Assembly (NCBI GenBank): GCA_038817485.1
Contig: JAWAZL010000006.1
Location: 1-58,302, forward strand
From: Nitrososphaerota archaeon
GTDB lineage: Archaea; Thermoproteota; Nitrososphaeria_A; Caldarchaeales; JAVZCJ01
Direction: 5' to 3'
Length of the DNA: 58,302 bases
Below, piece by piece: positions 8,449-17,677 of this stretch; position 1 is the first letter of the stretch, and every line of letters starts with the position of its first letter. Under the pieces are notes generated by a model, which was not told where the DNA came from, made no database searches, and saw nothing but the letters and a program-made list of their open reading frames with translations. Position numbers and translations under genes: made by a program.

Positions 8449-9873
8449 TTATATTCTCACATTTCTTAATCTAATATGTGGTCCTCCAACCCATACTGGA
8501 CAACCTTGCATTGGATCCCCTTTTCCACAAATTGCAGCTGTGAATTTTAAGTCTTTTCCAATAGCATCTATTGCTGAGAAAAGTCCAGGTGTAGTTATTT
8601 CTAAAGCAGGATTACGTACCATTTCTTTCAATTCTCCATTCTCAATTCTATAAGCAATTGAACCAACATATTTTTGATTAAAACGTCTATCATCAATATT
8701 CCATTCTTGGAAAAATTTCATGTATATTCCATTTTTTATATCTTCTATTAATTCTTCGAATGAATAATCTCCTGGCTTCATATATGTATTAGCCATTCTT
8801 ATTATTGGTTCTCTATCATATGCTACAGCTCTAGAAGCTGCATTTGAATTTGTATTAAAAACTTTTGCGGTTTCTCTATTTTGTAAAAATTCATTTATTA
8901 TACCTTTATTTATTAAAACTCTAGGTCTAGCTTTTATCCCTTCATCATCATAAAGATAGAAACCATAACTATTTGGCAATGTTGGATCATCTATTATTGT
9001 TACATACTCACTCCCAACTTTTAAACCTATGTCTTTTGGTTTAAGATAAGTTTCTCCAGCTTGAGCAGCTTCTCTCCCAAGTATTCTATCAGCCTCTTGT
9101 GGATGCCCTGAAGATTCATGACATACTAATCCAACTATTTCAGGTCCAAGAACTACATCCATTATTCCTTTTGGTGCTTCTTTTGCTTCAAGTAAACTTT
9201 TTACTAAAATAGAAACTTCTTCATTAAAAACTTCTATTAAATTCCATCTTTCAATAGCTTCCCATCCATTTGCTTCACCAATTTCTTTAAATCTTTGTAA
9301 TACTCCTTTTTGTTGATGAAAAACTGTTAAGAATGCCTCAAGAAATACACGAGGTATATGACTAAAAATATTTGCCCCATCACTTGTTATCACATTTTTT
9401 ATAGTATTTATTAAAATTAAATTTAAAAATCTTGATGGAAGTTTTGCTCCTTTAGCTTCAACAGTTTTAACCATTTCATTATCTATTTCTTTTAAGAAAA
9501 GCATCCTATCTTCTGGATCTATCGATTCAAATTTTATTCTAGGTTTTAAAATCACTTTATCTTCAAAAAGTTTTTCATCACTTAATACTATTGGATTTTT
9601 TATTTTTCTTGAAGCTGCTTTTGCAGAATTAATAGCATCTAAAACAGTCTTCCTTATATCTCCTTTTGTTAATTTATTTATTGAAGAGAAAGCTAATGCA
9701 CCATTTACTATAACTCTTATAGCTATACCTTTCCTTATTTGTAATCCAGTTATTTCTGGAACTCCATTTTTTAATAAAGATATTTCTTTTATATCTTCTT
9801 GATATCTTGCTTCTGCATAACTTGCTCCTTTATTTCTTGCATATTCTATAGCATATTGAAGTAGATCCTCCAT
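8449..9873 (-). CDS. tldD: TldD-family metalloprotease
   Basis: 474 residues of the TldD/PmbA peptidase family. The zinc motif HESSGH (HExxxH) is intact in LVCHESSGHPQEADR, with the downstream GCPVWVGGPH region near the C-terminus. TldD usually pairs with TldE to form a heterodimeric protease acting on unfolded peptides. No TldE gene is next to it here. The frame opens at GTG 9882, but ATG 9873 is preferred because a GTGAGTGAT stretch precedes it as ribosome site. It converges with the pilin-like gene, one base apart. Confidence 0.9.
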   Translation of the reverse strand: MEDLLQYAIEYARNKGASYAEARYQEDIKEISLLKNGVPEITGLQIRKGIAIRVIVNGALAFSSINKLTKGDIRKTVLDAINSAKAASRKIKNPIVLSDEKLFEDKVILKPRIKFESIDPEDRMLFLKEIDNEMVKTVEAKGAKLPSRFLNLILINTIKNVITSDGANIFSHIPRVFLEAFLTVFHQQKGVLQRFKEIGEANGWEAIERWNLIEVFNEEVSILVKSLLEAKEAPKGIMDVVLGPEIVGLVCHESSGHPQEADRILGREAAQAGETYLKPKDIGLKVGSEYVTIIDDPTLPNSYGFYLYDDEGIKARPRVLINKGIINEFLQNRETAKVFNTNSNAASRAVAYDREPIIRMANTYMKPGDYSFEELIEDIKNGIYMKFFQEWNIDDRRFNQKYVGSIAYRIENGELKEMVRNPALEITTPGLFSAIDAIGKDLKFTAAICGKGDPMQGCPVWVGGPHIRLRNVRI

Positions 9874-9997
9874 ATCACTCACTCTTTTTATCCAATATGT
9901 TTAAATTTAGTATTATTTTAAAATTATAAAAATTTTTATTATAAACTTATTTTAAAGATGAATATGGATATTAAAAAATACTTAATTTAATAAAAAA

Positions 9998-10405
9998 TTA
10001 ATAAAATTCTATTTTTTCTTCTAAAAATTTTCCATTTTTATCTAATATAAATGATTTTACTTCTTTATCCCTAATTGAAATAACTACATATGAGCAATCA
10101 GGCCATGAGAAAGTTTCCTCATCTATTGATGAAAGAGAAGCTGACCAAAATGGATGGCTATGATATATTCCAACAAGTTCTAATTCAGATTTTTCTATAT
10201 CTCGAAGTATTTCATATTCTTCAATTGGATGAATTTGATATCTTCTAGGAGAATTAAAAGCATTCGTAGCTTCGTATACTTTTTTTACTATTTTTGAATT
10301 TCCAATTTTTATTCCTCCAAGCATTCCGCATGCTTCTATTGGATAAACTTCTTCACAATGCTTTAGAATCCTTTTAAAAAGTTCTTTACTAATTAATAAT
10401 ACCAT
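9998..10405 (-). CDS. Small JAMM/MPN+ metallopeptidase
   Basis: 135 residues forming a complete stand-alone JAMM domain. Glu24 (IEACGMLGG) is the catalytic acid. HSHP at 82-85, Ser92 and Asp95 make the HxH-x7-S-x2-D zinc motif. Single-domain archaeal and bacterial members (JAMM1, Mec/CysO peptidase) remove or mature ubiquitin-like and MoaD-like modifiers from a C-terminal linkage. It is distinct from the Rpn11-like JAMM protein at 30844. A MoaD-like protein ending Gly-Gly-Gly is encoded 6 kb away, so that is one possible substrate. Confidence 0.85.
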   Translation of the reverse strand: MVLLISKELFKRILKHCEEVYPIEACGMLGGIKIGNSKIVKKVYEATNAFNSPRRYQIHPIEEYEILRDIEKSELELVGIYHSHPFWSASLSSIDEETFSWPDCSYVVISIRDKEVKSFILDKNGKFLEEKIEFY

Positions 10406-10459
10406 TTTTATAATTAAAATTATTAAAAAAGATATTAATAAAATTTTTTAAAATAAAAT

Positions 10460-10741
10460 TTAGTAGTATGAATATTTTGCTTTACTATCTTCAAACATTT
10501 TAAGTAAAACTTGAGCTCTAAATAACAATATGTTTGCTTTATCTCTATATTTCTTGATTTTTTTCTTTTTATCAATGGGTATTGAAGGCTCATTAAGTAA
10601 TATATCTAAAGTATTTGAAAGTTCAGATAATGTTTCATAAACTAATTCAAGTCTATTTTCATTTTGAATAGCCATTTCGCAAAATTTTAAAGTTTCTTCA
10701 GCTTCTATTAAGACTCTTTCAATATATTTTGATACATCCAT
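10460..10741 (-). CDS. Small helical protein, 93 aa
   Basis: No firm family. It is predicted as three amphipathic helices, with the last two separated by a PSIPIDKKKK turn. The layout, with YRDKANILLFRAQVLLKMF in the last helix, loosely recalls MIT-type three-helix bundles that bind ESCRT-III tails, but the match is too weak to name it. It lies upstream of the JAMM gene at 9998 on the same strand (54-base gap) and could be cotranscribed with it. Confidence 0.5.
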   Translation of the reverse strand: MDVSKYIERVLIEAEETLKFCEMAIQNENRLELVYETLSELSNTLDILLNEPSIPIDKKKKIKKYRDKANILLFRAQVLLKMFEDSKAKYSYY

Positions 10742-10968
10742 TTCCCTATTTTCCTCACGCTTTTATTCTAAATATTCTTAATACATAATCCTTTATAAAA
10801 GTATCTTTTAAAATTTTTAGAACAATATATAAAATATTTATAGTTTTTTAATTTTAATAAAAGCTTAAATTTTTTTACTTACTTATATTCGAATTTTTTC
10901 TTTCTACTTAATTTTTATAAGAAAAATATTATATATCCCTCATTTTTATCTTAAAATAGAAGATAGTT

Positions 10969-11709
10969 ATGAATTATATAAAGGAAAATTTTAAGATAGA
11001 TCGTAGAATATGTGAAAATGAACTTTGGAATATATTAGTTGAAACAGTTCATTCTTTAATAATGTACCCTCATCATAAAGCATATTTAATAGAAAAAATT
11101 TTACCTGAAAACCCATTAATTACTCCAATAGAATTATCAAATCGTTTATCAATTCCTTTAGGTGAAGCAATAGTATTACTTTATGAACTTAGAATTACTG
11201 CAAAAGAGCTTGAAGAAGAATTAAAGAAACCTCTTCCAGAAAATAAAAAATATTCAAAAGTAGCTTTAGGAGGAACATTTAATGAAATACATTATGGTCA
11301 TTTATCACTTTTATGGACTGCTTTTAAAAATGGAGAAAAAGTTTTAATAGGATTAACAAGTGATGAATTTGCTAAAAATTTAAAGAAGCATTCTATTAAA
11401 CCATATTCTGAAAGACTTAATGATTTAAAAGAAACATTAAAAAAGTATAATTGGTTAGAATCTTCTGAAATAGTTGCTATAAATGATGCTTATGGCCCTT
11501 CAATAATAGATCCTACTCTAGATGCTATTATAGTTAGTCCTTTTACAGCAGGAGTGGCAAGTGAAATAAATAGACTTAGAATTGAAAAATTGCTTAAACC
11601 ATTAGAAATAGAAATATGCCCATTAGTTTTAGCTGAAGATGGAAAACCAATTTCAAGTACAAGAATAATTTCTGGAGAAATAACATTTAATGGAAAAATT
11701 ATAAAATAG
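10969..11709 (+). CDS. coaD: Phosphopantetheine adenylyltransferase with N-terminal extension
   Basis: Transfers AMP to 4'-phosphopantetheine in coenzyme A synthesis. The archaeal nucleotidyltransferase domain starts near residue 97 with VALGGTFNEIHYGH (HxGH signature, His108 and His111), followed by GLTSDEF and the C-terminal ISSTRI motif. Usual archaeal enzymes are about 150-160 residues. This one is 246 because of ~95 extra N-terminal residues. In that part, ITPIELSNRLSIPLGEAIVLLYEL looks like a winged-helix or helix-turn-helix segment. A TATA-like ATATTATATAT near 10927 lies ~35 bases upstream, so the transcript is close to leaderless. Confidence 0.88.
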   Translation: MNYIKENFKIDRRICENELWNILVETVHSLIMYPHHKAYLIEKILPENPLITPIELSNRLSIPLGEAIVLLYELRITAKELEEELKKPLPENKKYSKVALGGTFNEIHYGHLSLLWTAFKNGEKVLIGLTSDEFAKNLKKHSIKPYSERLNDLKETLKKYNWLESSEIVAINDAYGPSIIDPTLDAIIVSPFTAGVASEINRLRIEKLLKPLEIEICPLVLAEDGKPISSTRIISGEITFNGKIIK

Positions 11710-11747
11710 AATAATAGAATATTAATATTAAAGAATTTAAATATTTT

Positions 11748-12740
11748 TTAATCAGCAAGCCCAGTAAGAAGCATTATGAAAATAACAAGTAATGCAGCAA
11801 TTATTGATTTATTTCTAGAAACTAAATAAATTCTATTCAATCCTAATGCTCCTAAAATAGTAATCCAAATCCAAAGAATTTTTGGAAGATAAAAATATAC
11901 AATATTCAATACTTGAAAATATGGAATAGAAGATAATTCTTCTCCATTTGATAATGGAAAATCAAAATATTGATATTGCATATCAAATCTACTCATATTT
12001 AAATTATTAAGAAAAATTTTTGAAGCATTAATTTCTTCAATATAGTAATCTCCTATGTTAACATCTTTAATTGATGCATTATATAAAGCTACTAATCCTC
12101 TTGATGCATTTAAAAGTTCAGCATTAATTTCTTTGGAATACATTATAGTTGAATTAAGTAATTTAATTGCTTTTGAATCTCCTTTTATAGTTATAGGTTC
12201 TATAAATATTCCTTGCATAGTTACATTATTTATTGTTACATTTATTCCAATAGCTTTTTCAAAATTAAAATTTAATGTTGGGAAAGCAAATACTACACAT
12301 ATTAAAATTAAACCACCTATTAAAAGAATTGTGAAAGAATGTAATATTGAATTAAGAAATTTAAGTACGCTTGCATCACTTTCTTTCATTATTTGAGCTA
12401 ATAGCCAAAATAAACCAATGAATATTGCGAAAGAAATTAAAAACATCATAAATGTATTCATAATTAATGTTTGAACATCTAAGCTTGATAAAATAAAGTT
12501 TGGGATAGGTATCATTAATGAATTACTAAGAGTTATTTTATTACTTCCAAGATATGTTTTCCAAAAAATATTTACTATTATTGCTGAAATAAGTATTATT
12601 AATCCACCAATATATCCATTCCTTTCTTTTATATCATCTATTGTTTTTCTAGGCTTAATTATTATTCCAATAAACCTTTCTAAAAAATTCATTTTCTTAA
12701 TTTCTTCATTTTTTTCATAATAGTTTTCTACCATATTCAT
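11748..12740 (-). CDS. Yip1-like multi-pass membrane protein
   Basis: 330 residues. The N-terminal FLERFIGIIIKPRKTIDDI is the usual opening of Yip1-domain proteins, followed by five or six predicted membrane helices. A large extracellular insert (about residues 160-265, rich in Asn, Ser and Ile, with several NxS/T sites) separates helices. The final helix is NKSIIAALLVIFIMLLTGLAD. Function of archaeal Yip1-like proteins is unknown. The gene is single and convergent with coaD. Confidence 0.65.
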   Translation of the reverse strand: MNMVENYYEKNEEIKKMNFLERFIGIIIKPRKTIDDIKERNGYIGGLIILISAIIVNIFWKTYLGSNKITLSNSLMIPIPNFILSSLDVQTLIMNTFMMFLISFAIFIGLFWLLAQIMKESDASVLKFLNSILHSFTILLIGGLILICVVFAFPTLNFNFEKAIGINVTINNVTMQGIFIEPITIKGDSKAIKLLNSTIMYSKEINAELLNASRGLVALYNASIKDVNIGDYYIEEINASKIFLNNLNMSRFDMQYQYFDFPLSNGEELSSIPYFQVLNIVYFYLPKILWIWITILGALGLNRIYLVSRNKSIIAALLVIFIMLLTGLAD

Positions 12741-12860
12741 TATATAAATTAAAAAACTAATATTTAACTATTCATTTCCTTTTTTTTAATATCCTTATTA
12801 AAAAAGTTTACTTTATAATAAATGAAATGTATATTTTTATCCATTTTTAAGAAATAGATT

Positions 12861-13607
12861 ATGCTAACAATATTATTAATTGGACCAGCTGGAGCAGGAA
12901 AAACACTTTTATCAAAAAAATTGGCAGAATGGATGAGTAAAAATATGTATTTAAATGTAGGAATTGTCAATTTAGATCCAGGTATAGAAAATTTACCTTA
13001 TGAAGCCTCATTTGATATAAGAAAATATTTTACAATAAAAAGTATAATGAAGGAATTGAACCTTGGTCCAAATGGAGCATTTATTGAAGCAGCAAATAGA
13101 ATAGTTAAAATAGCTTCAAAAATTGTTAAAGAAATAGCAAACCTAAACCATGAATATATAATAGTAGATACTCCTGGACAAATGGAAATTTTTGTATTTA
13201 GAAATTTTGGACCAATAATATCAAAAGAATTTATTAAATATGGTCCAACAGAAGCAATTTTCCTAATCGATCCTGAAACAGCAGAAACAATTTCAGATAC
13301 AATAGTATTTCTTGGATTAAGTATAGCTACTAAACTTAGGCTTGGAATACCAGTTATACCAATATTAAATAAAATAGATAAAATTGATGAAGAAAAAGCT
13401 AAATTATTTAAAAATTGGAAAAATTTATATGAAAATATTTCAAAGGATCATGGTTTACTTTCGGAAATTTCAAAAGAATTATTAAAGATTTATATGAAAT
13501 ATATTCCTGAAACTTCTATAGCATTTGTTTCAGCAATTAATGGTGTAGGAATTGAATACTTATACGATAGAGTTAGAGAAGCTTTTTGTGAATGTGGAGA
13601 GATATAA
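12861..13607 (+). CDS. GPN-loop GTPase
   Basis: 248 residues of the archaeal GPN GTPase family (homologues of eukaryotic GPN1-3, RNA polymerase II assembly factors). Walker A is GPAGAGKT at residues 8-15. The GPN insertion motif is in LNLGPNGAFIEA. DTPGQME is the G3 motif and LNKIDK is G4. A TATA-like TATATTTTTAT near 12830 sits about 28 bases before the ATG, suggesting a leaderless transcript. It probably acts as a homodimer. Confidence 0.9.
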   Translation: MLTILLIGPAGAGKTLLSKKLAEWMSKNMYLNVGIVNLDPGIENLPYEASFDIRKYFTIKSIMKELNLGPNGAFIEAANRIVKIASKIVKEIANLNHEYIIVDTPGQMEIFVFRNFGPIISKEFIKYGPTEAIFLIDPETAETISDTIVFLGLSIATKLRLGIPVIPILNKIDKIDEEKAKLFKNWKNLYENISKDHGLLSEISKELLKIYMKYIPETSIAFVSAINGVGIEYLYDRVREAFCECGEI

Positions 13608-13651
13608 AGTATATAAATAATAGATACCATCATTTTAAAAGGTTTTGGGAT

Positions 13652-14134
13652 ATGTGGAAAAATATAATAATACATCCTGAAAAATGCACAGGTTGTCATT
13701 TATGTGAATTATATTGCTCTTTTCACCATTTTAAAATTAATAATCCATCAAGGTCTAGAATACATGTTATTAGAAGTGAACCATACATAGATTCTCCAAT
13801 ATTATGTATACAATGTGGTTTATGCATCGACTTTTGTCCAGTAGGAGCAATAATAAGGAATAAGAAAAATGGTGCAATAAATGTATTAATTGATAAATGT
13901 ATTGGATGTGCTCAATGCGTTTTTGTTTGTCCATATGGAGCTGCAACAATTGATCCAATAACAAAGAAAGCATTAATATGTGATTTATGCAATGGAGAAC
14001 CTGAATGTGTAAAAAATTGTCCAGAAAAAGTTTTAGAATACGTTGATGCTACAAAAGCAGTTTATTATAAGAATTTAATTATATCCAAATTATTAAAGAA
14101 AGAATCTATACCACTTGAACCATATCCTAAATAA
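13652..14134 (+). CDS. Polyferredoxin-type 4Fe-4S protein, partner of the aldehyde oxidoreductase
   Basis: 160 residues with four cysteine motifs: CTGCHLCELYC, CIQCGLCIDFC, CIGCAQCVFVC and CDLCNGEPECVKNC, enough for about four [4Fe-4S] clusters. This matches the HycB/AOR-associated electron-transfer subunits. It lies immediately upstream of the aldehyde ferredoxin oxidoreductase and should pass its electrons on. The frame is open from ATG 13592 inside the GPN gene. ATG 13652 is preferred because the family begins close to the first cysteine motif and a TATA-like TATATAAAT precedes it at about 13611. Confidence 0.88.
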   Translation: MWKNIIIHPEKCTGCHLCELYCSFHHFKINNPSRSRIHVIRSEPYIDSPILCIQCGLCIDFCPVGAIIRNKKNGAINVLIDKCIGCAQCVFVCPYGAATIDPITKKALICDLCNGEPECVKNCPEKVLEYVDATKAVYYKNLIISKLLKKESIPLEPYPK

Positions 14135-14144
14135 AGGTGGTTTT

Positions 14145-16061
14145 ATGAGTGAAAAAATTTTTGGTTATGCTGGGCAAATTCTTAGAATTGATTTAAGTAA
14201 AAAGAAGATTTTAAAAGAACCTTTAAGAAAAGATTTTATTAAAAAATATATTGGATGCACAGGTTATGCTGCTGCAATTCTATGGTATGAATTAAAACCT
14301 AAAATAGATCCTTTAAGCCCTAACAATAAAATAATTTTTTCAACTGGACCACTTACTGGAACATTTTGTCCTTGCTCAGGAAGTTATGAAATATGTTTTA
14401 AATCTCCTTTAACAAATGCATTTGGAGAATCCCGTTCAGGTGGAATATTTGGTCCTAAAATGAAATATGCAGGTTTTGATCATATAATAATTGAAGGGAA
14501 ATCTGATAAGCCTGTTTATATATGGATTAATAATGGAGAAGTAGAAATTAAAGATGCTCAACATTTATATGGAAAAACAGTTCATGAAACAACTGAAATA
14601 ATTTTAGAAGAAATTAAAGAACCGAAAGCATCGGTTGCATGTATAGGTCCTGCAGGAGAAAAATTGGTTAGGTTTGCAGCAGTTATGAATGATAGAGATA
14701 GAGCTGCTGGAAGATGTGGTGGAGGAGCAGTAATGGGCTCTAAAAATTTAAAAGCTATAGCAATAAATGGAGAAAAAGATATTGAAATTGCAAATCCGGA
14801 AAAATTTTATGAATTTGTTACAGAAGCTAAAAATGCCCTTCTTAAAAAAACTGCTTTAAGAAGGTTTGGAACAATTAATGCAATAACAGTTTTAAATGCT
14901 ATGGGAGCATTACCAACAAAATATGGTTATACTGGGTTTTTTGAAAGAGCTGAAGATGTTTCAAGTGAAAGATTATTGAGTAAATATTTAATAAAAAGGA
15001 GAGCATGTTTTGCATGTCCAATAGGTTGTGGAAGATATTCTGAAGTTAAACATGGAATATGGGCAACTCCACCTCATGAAGGACCTGAATTTGAAACAAC
15101 AGATATGCTTGGTCCATGGATAAATATAAGTAATTTAGAAGCAATAATAAAAGCAAATTATTTATGTAATAATTATGGATTGGATACCATTTCAACTGGA
15201 AATGTAATAGCATTTGCTATAGAATGTTATGAAAAAGGATGGATAAAAGAAGATTTAGTTAAAGGAATAAAGCTTGAATGGAATAATCCTGAAACTATGA
15301 TAGAATTAATAAAATTAATAGCTAAAAGAGAAGGAATAGGAGATTTATTAGCTGAAGGAGTTATGAGAGCAGCTGAAAAAATAGGGTATGGAGCACCTGA
15401 ACTTGCTCTTCATACAAAAGGGCTTGAAATGCCTGCTCATGATCCTAGAGGAGAAACAAGAATATTAGCAATAAAATATGCTGTAGAATATAGAGGAGGA
15501 TGTCATGTACATTCAGGGTTTCCAGGTTTATATGATAGAAGCCCAGAAAGTTTAAACGATTATGGTTTAAAAGAATTCGGATTACCATGGCCTCCAAAAG
15601 GTAAATTTATTGAAGAAGGGAAAGGTATAGCATATAGATTTTTTGCAATATTTGGTCAAATTCCAGAAATAATGGGTATGTGTCAATTTGCTTCAATGGG
15701 TTCTGAAGGTAATATGATAACTATTAAAGATTATGCAAAAATTTATTCTTCACTTACTGGAATAGAAATGGACGAATATGAATTAATGAAAATTGGTGAA
15801 AGAGTATATAATCTAAAAAGATGCTTTAATGTAAGAGAAGGTTTTAATAGGAAAGATGATAAACTTCCAAAAAGAATGTACGAACCAATAGCTACTGGTC
15901 CAGTAAAAGGGGAATGTGTTAAAAACTTAGATTTAATGCTTAATGAATTTTATGAATCAATGGGTTGGGATATTAAAACAGGGATACCAACTTTTGAAAA
16001 ACTTAAAGAATTAGGATTAGAAGATGTAGCTGAAGAGTTAAGGAAAAATTCAATATTTTAA
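14145..16061 (+). CDS. aor: Tungsten-containing aldehyde ferredoxin oxidoreductase family enzyme
   Basis: About 638 residues. Oxidises an aldehyde (or related substrate) with reduction of ferredoxin, using a tungsten bis-pterin and one [4Fe-4S] cluster. The N-terminal domain begins GYAGQILRIDLS. The cluster cysteines are CFACPIGC plus a later Cys in LKRCFNV. DPRGETR and the RCGGGAVMGSKNLKA segment match pterin-contact regions. The start is ATG 14145 with GGTGG ahead of it. The encoded polyferredoxin upstream and MoaD-like protein downstream form one operon. The exact substrate class (AOR, FOR, GAPOR or BamB type) cannot be settled from sequence alone. Confidence 0.92.
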   Translation: MSEKIFGYAGQILRIDLSKKKILKEPLRKDFIKKYIGCTGYAAAILWYELKPKIDPLSPNNKIIFSTGPLTGTFCPCSGSYEICFKSPLTNAFGESRSGGIFGPKMKYAGFDHIIIEGKSDKPVYIWINNGEVEIKDAQHLYGKTVHETTEIILEEIKEPKASVACIGPAGEKLVRFAAVMNDRDRAAGRCGGGAVMGSKNLKAIAINGEKDIEIANPEKFYEFVTEAKNALLKKTALRRFGTINAITVLNAMGALPTKYGYTGFFERAEDVSSERLLSKYLIKRRACFACPIGCGRYSEVKHGIWATPPHEGPEFETTDMLGPWINISNLEAIIKANYLCNNYGLDTISTGNVIAFAIECYEKGWIKEDLVKGIKLEWNNPETMIELIKLIAKREGIGDLLAEGVMRAAEKIGYGAPELALHTKGLEMPAHDPRGETRILAIKYAVEYRGGCHVHSGFPGLYDRSPESLNDYGLKEFGLPWPPKGKFIEEGKGIAYRFFAIFGQIPEIMGMCQFASMGSEGNMITIKDYAKIYSSLTGIEMDEYELMKIGERVYNLKRCFNVREGFNRKDDKLPKRMYEPIATGPVKGECVKNLDLMLNEFYESMGWDIKTGIPTFEKLKELGLEDVAEELRKNSIF

Positions 16062-16072
16062 CTTTTTAAAGC

Positions 16073-16372
16073 ATGATAAAAGAATTAAAAATGATGAAAA
16101 TAAAAATAATTTATGGAGCTCCAATTACTTCAATAACTGGAAAACATATAGAAGAAATATCCATTGAAAAAGGAATGAAACTATCAGAATTAATAAATAT
16201 CCTTATAAATAAGTATGGATTTAATTTTAAAAATATTTTATTAACAGAAAAAAATGAAATAAAGCCTGATGTATTACTTATACTAAATGGAAGAACTATA
16301 TCAAAGTTAAATGAAGAAGAAATAAATAATGATAGTATACTATCAATTACAGGAATAATTGGTGGGGGATAA
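16073..16372 (+). CDS. MoaD/ThiS-like ubiquitin-fold sulfur carrier
   Basis: 99 residues (shorter if the start is ATG 16091 or 16094) with a beta-grasp pattern and a C-terminus ending in IIGGG, as needed for adenylation and thiocarboxylation. MoaD provides sulfur for the pterin dithiolene of molybdenum/tungsten cofactor. Position right after the tungsten enzyme supports that job. In archaea such proteins can also serve as protein modifiers (SAMPs), so a second role is possible. The JAMM at 9998 could then process it. Confidence 0.82.
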   Translation: MIKELKMMKIKIIYGAPITSITGKHIEEISIEKGMKLSELINILINKYGFNFKNILLTEKNEIKPDVLLILNGRTISKLNEEEINNDSILSITGIIGGG

Positions 16373-16390
16373 ATTTTAAATAATAGATTT

Positions 16391-17602
16391 TTATTTTCTT
16401 GCTTTTGCAGAAACTATTGTTATAACGTCTCGATCTCTTAATTGATAATTTACTGGGAGTCTAAGTTTACTTCTAGCATCTATTGCATATAATACTCCCT
16501 TAGCAAGTTCTGTATGAATTTGTTTTGCTAAATCTATTACTGTTGAATTTGGAGGCATTAAGAATACATCTGGTAAAACATTCCCTTCTTTATCACTAAG
16601 TCTTTCAGGATCATAAACTGGATAAACAGTATTCATTCTTAATAATTTAAAAACAGCTACATTTACAGCAAATTGTACTCCTGTTCTTAAATATTCTCCA
16701 AATATTTTTAAATTTATTTGATTCAAAGCCCATTTTTGTTTTTCAGTTAACATTTCTTCATTTATTATCTTAAAGGTTTCATCTCCTGGAACATATTCTA
16801 TTAATCCCTTTTTTTCTGCCTTTCTAAGTATTAATTCAGCTTCTGAGCTGCATGGCACAATTATTTTATCCGGAAATTCATTTCTTAATCTTTCAAAATT
16901 TTCTTTTGCAGTTGGTAAATCCATTTTATTTGCTACTATTAATGTTGGTTTAGATATTTCTCTCAATTTCTCAATAAATCTTCTATCATCTAATTGATTC
17001 CAATTTTCAAAATCCTTTTTTTCTAAATTACTTTCAATTAAAGCCATTTTTACATGCTCCTCATTTATTTTTAACCCTCTTAAAGCATTTGTTATTGAGG
17101 ATACTAAATCTTTTCCACTTTTCAAATCTCTTATTATCTTTTCTTCATTTTTTCTTAAATTTTTCAAAAACCAAAGTATAAGTTCTTCTTCTATATCATA
17201 ATAATCTGCTATCGGATCTCCTGCACCGGGTTCAGTTATAACTCCTTCAGCATCAATACTTCCTGATGCATCTACAAAATGAAGTAAAGCATCTGATTGA
17301 GAAGCAACTCCTAAAAATTCATTCCCAAGTCCTTTTCCAGCCCATGCTCCTTTTATTAATCCAGGTAAATCTATTATTTCTATCGGTATTATTCTCCACC
17401 CATTTTTGCATGTAGAATTTTTAGGATTGTCTTTTACATTAAATTCTTTACATACACAAAGAGTTATTGCATTTCCAATTCCTATATTTGGAGCTTTTGT
17501 TGTAAATGGATATGACGATACTTCTGCTGACTTCATAGTTATTGCATTAAAAAAAGTTGTTTTTCCAGTATTTGTTTTGCCTATTAATCCAATCTTTATC
17601 AT
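16391..17602 (-). CDS. Obg/YchF-related GTPase with TGS domain
   Basis: 403 residues. The G1 motif is GKTNTGKTTFF, DLPGLIKGAW is G3 and ANKMDL is G4. The cysteines near residues 48-65 (CVCKEF...STCKNGW) and the broken N-terminal insert are typical of the archaeal YchF-like/OBG GTPase family (COG0012/COG1163). The C-terminal domain, about 80 residues and ending LRDRDVITIVSAKARK, is a TGS domain. It probably binds ribosomes or RNA. It is divergent from the following maturation protease gene. Confidence 0.87.
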   Translation of the reverse strand: MIKIGLIGKTNTGKTTFFNAITMKSAEVSSYPFTTKAPNIGIGNAITLCVCKEFNVKDNPKNSTCKNGWRIIPIEIIDLPGLIKGAWAGKGLGNEFLGVASQSDALLHFVDASGSIDAEGVITEPGAGDPIADYYDIEEELILWFLKNLRKNEEKIIRDLKSGKDLVSSITNALRGLKINEEHVKMALIESNLEKKDFENWNQLDDRRFIEKLREISKPTLIVANKMDLPTAKENFERLRNEFPDKIIVPCSSEAELILRKAEKKGLIEYVPGDETFKIINEEMLTEKQKWALNQINLKIFGEYLRTGVQFAVNVAVFKLLRMNTVYPVYDPERLSDKEGNVLPDVFLMPPNSTVIDLAKQIHTELAKGVLYAIDARSKLRLPVNYQLRDRDVITIVSAKARK

Positions 17603-17677
17603 TATATTTTCATTTCTTATTCCCTTATTGTTAAATAAAAATTTTTAAATTATAATTAAAAATATTACGTGTATTTC

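Noticed and set aside
10460-10741. MIT-domain (ESCRT-linked) protein
   Set aside because: Three-helix shape only; no diagnostic residues could be matched, so it is left as unknown.
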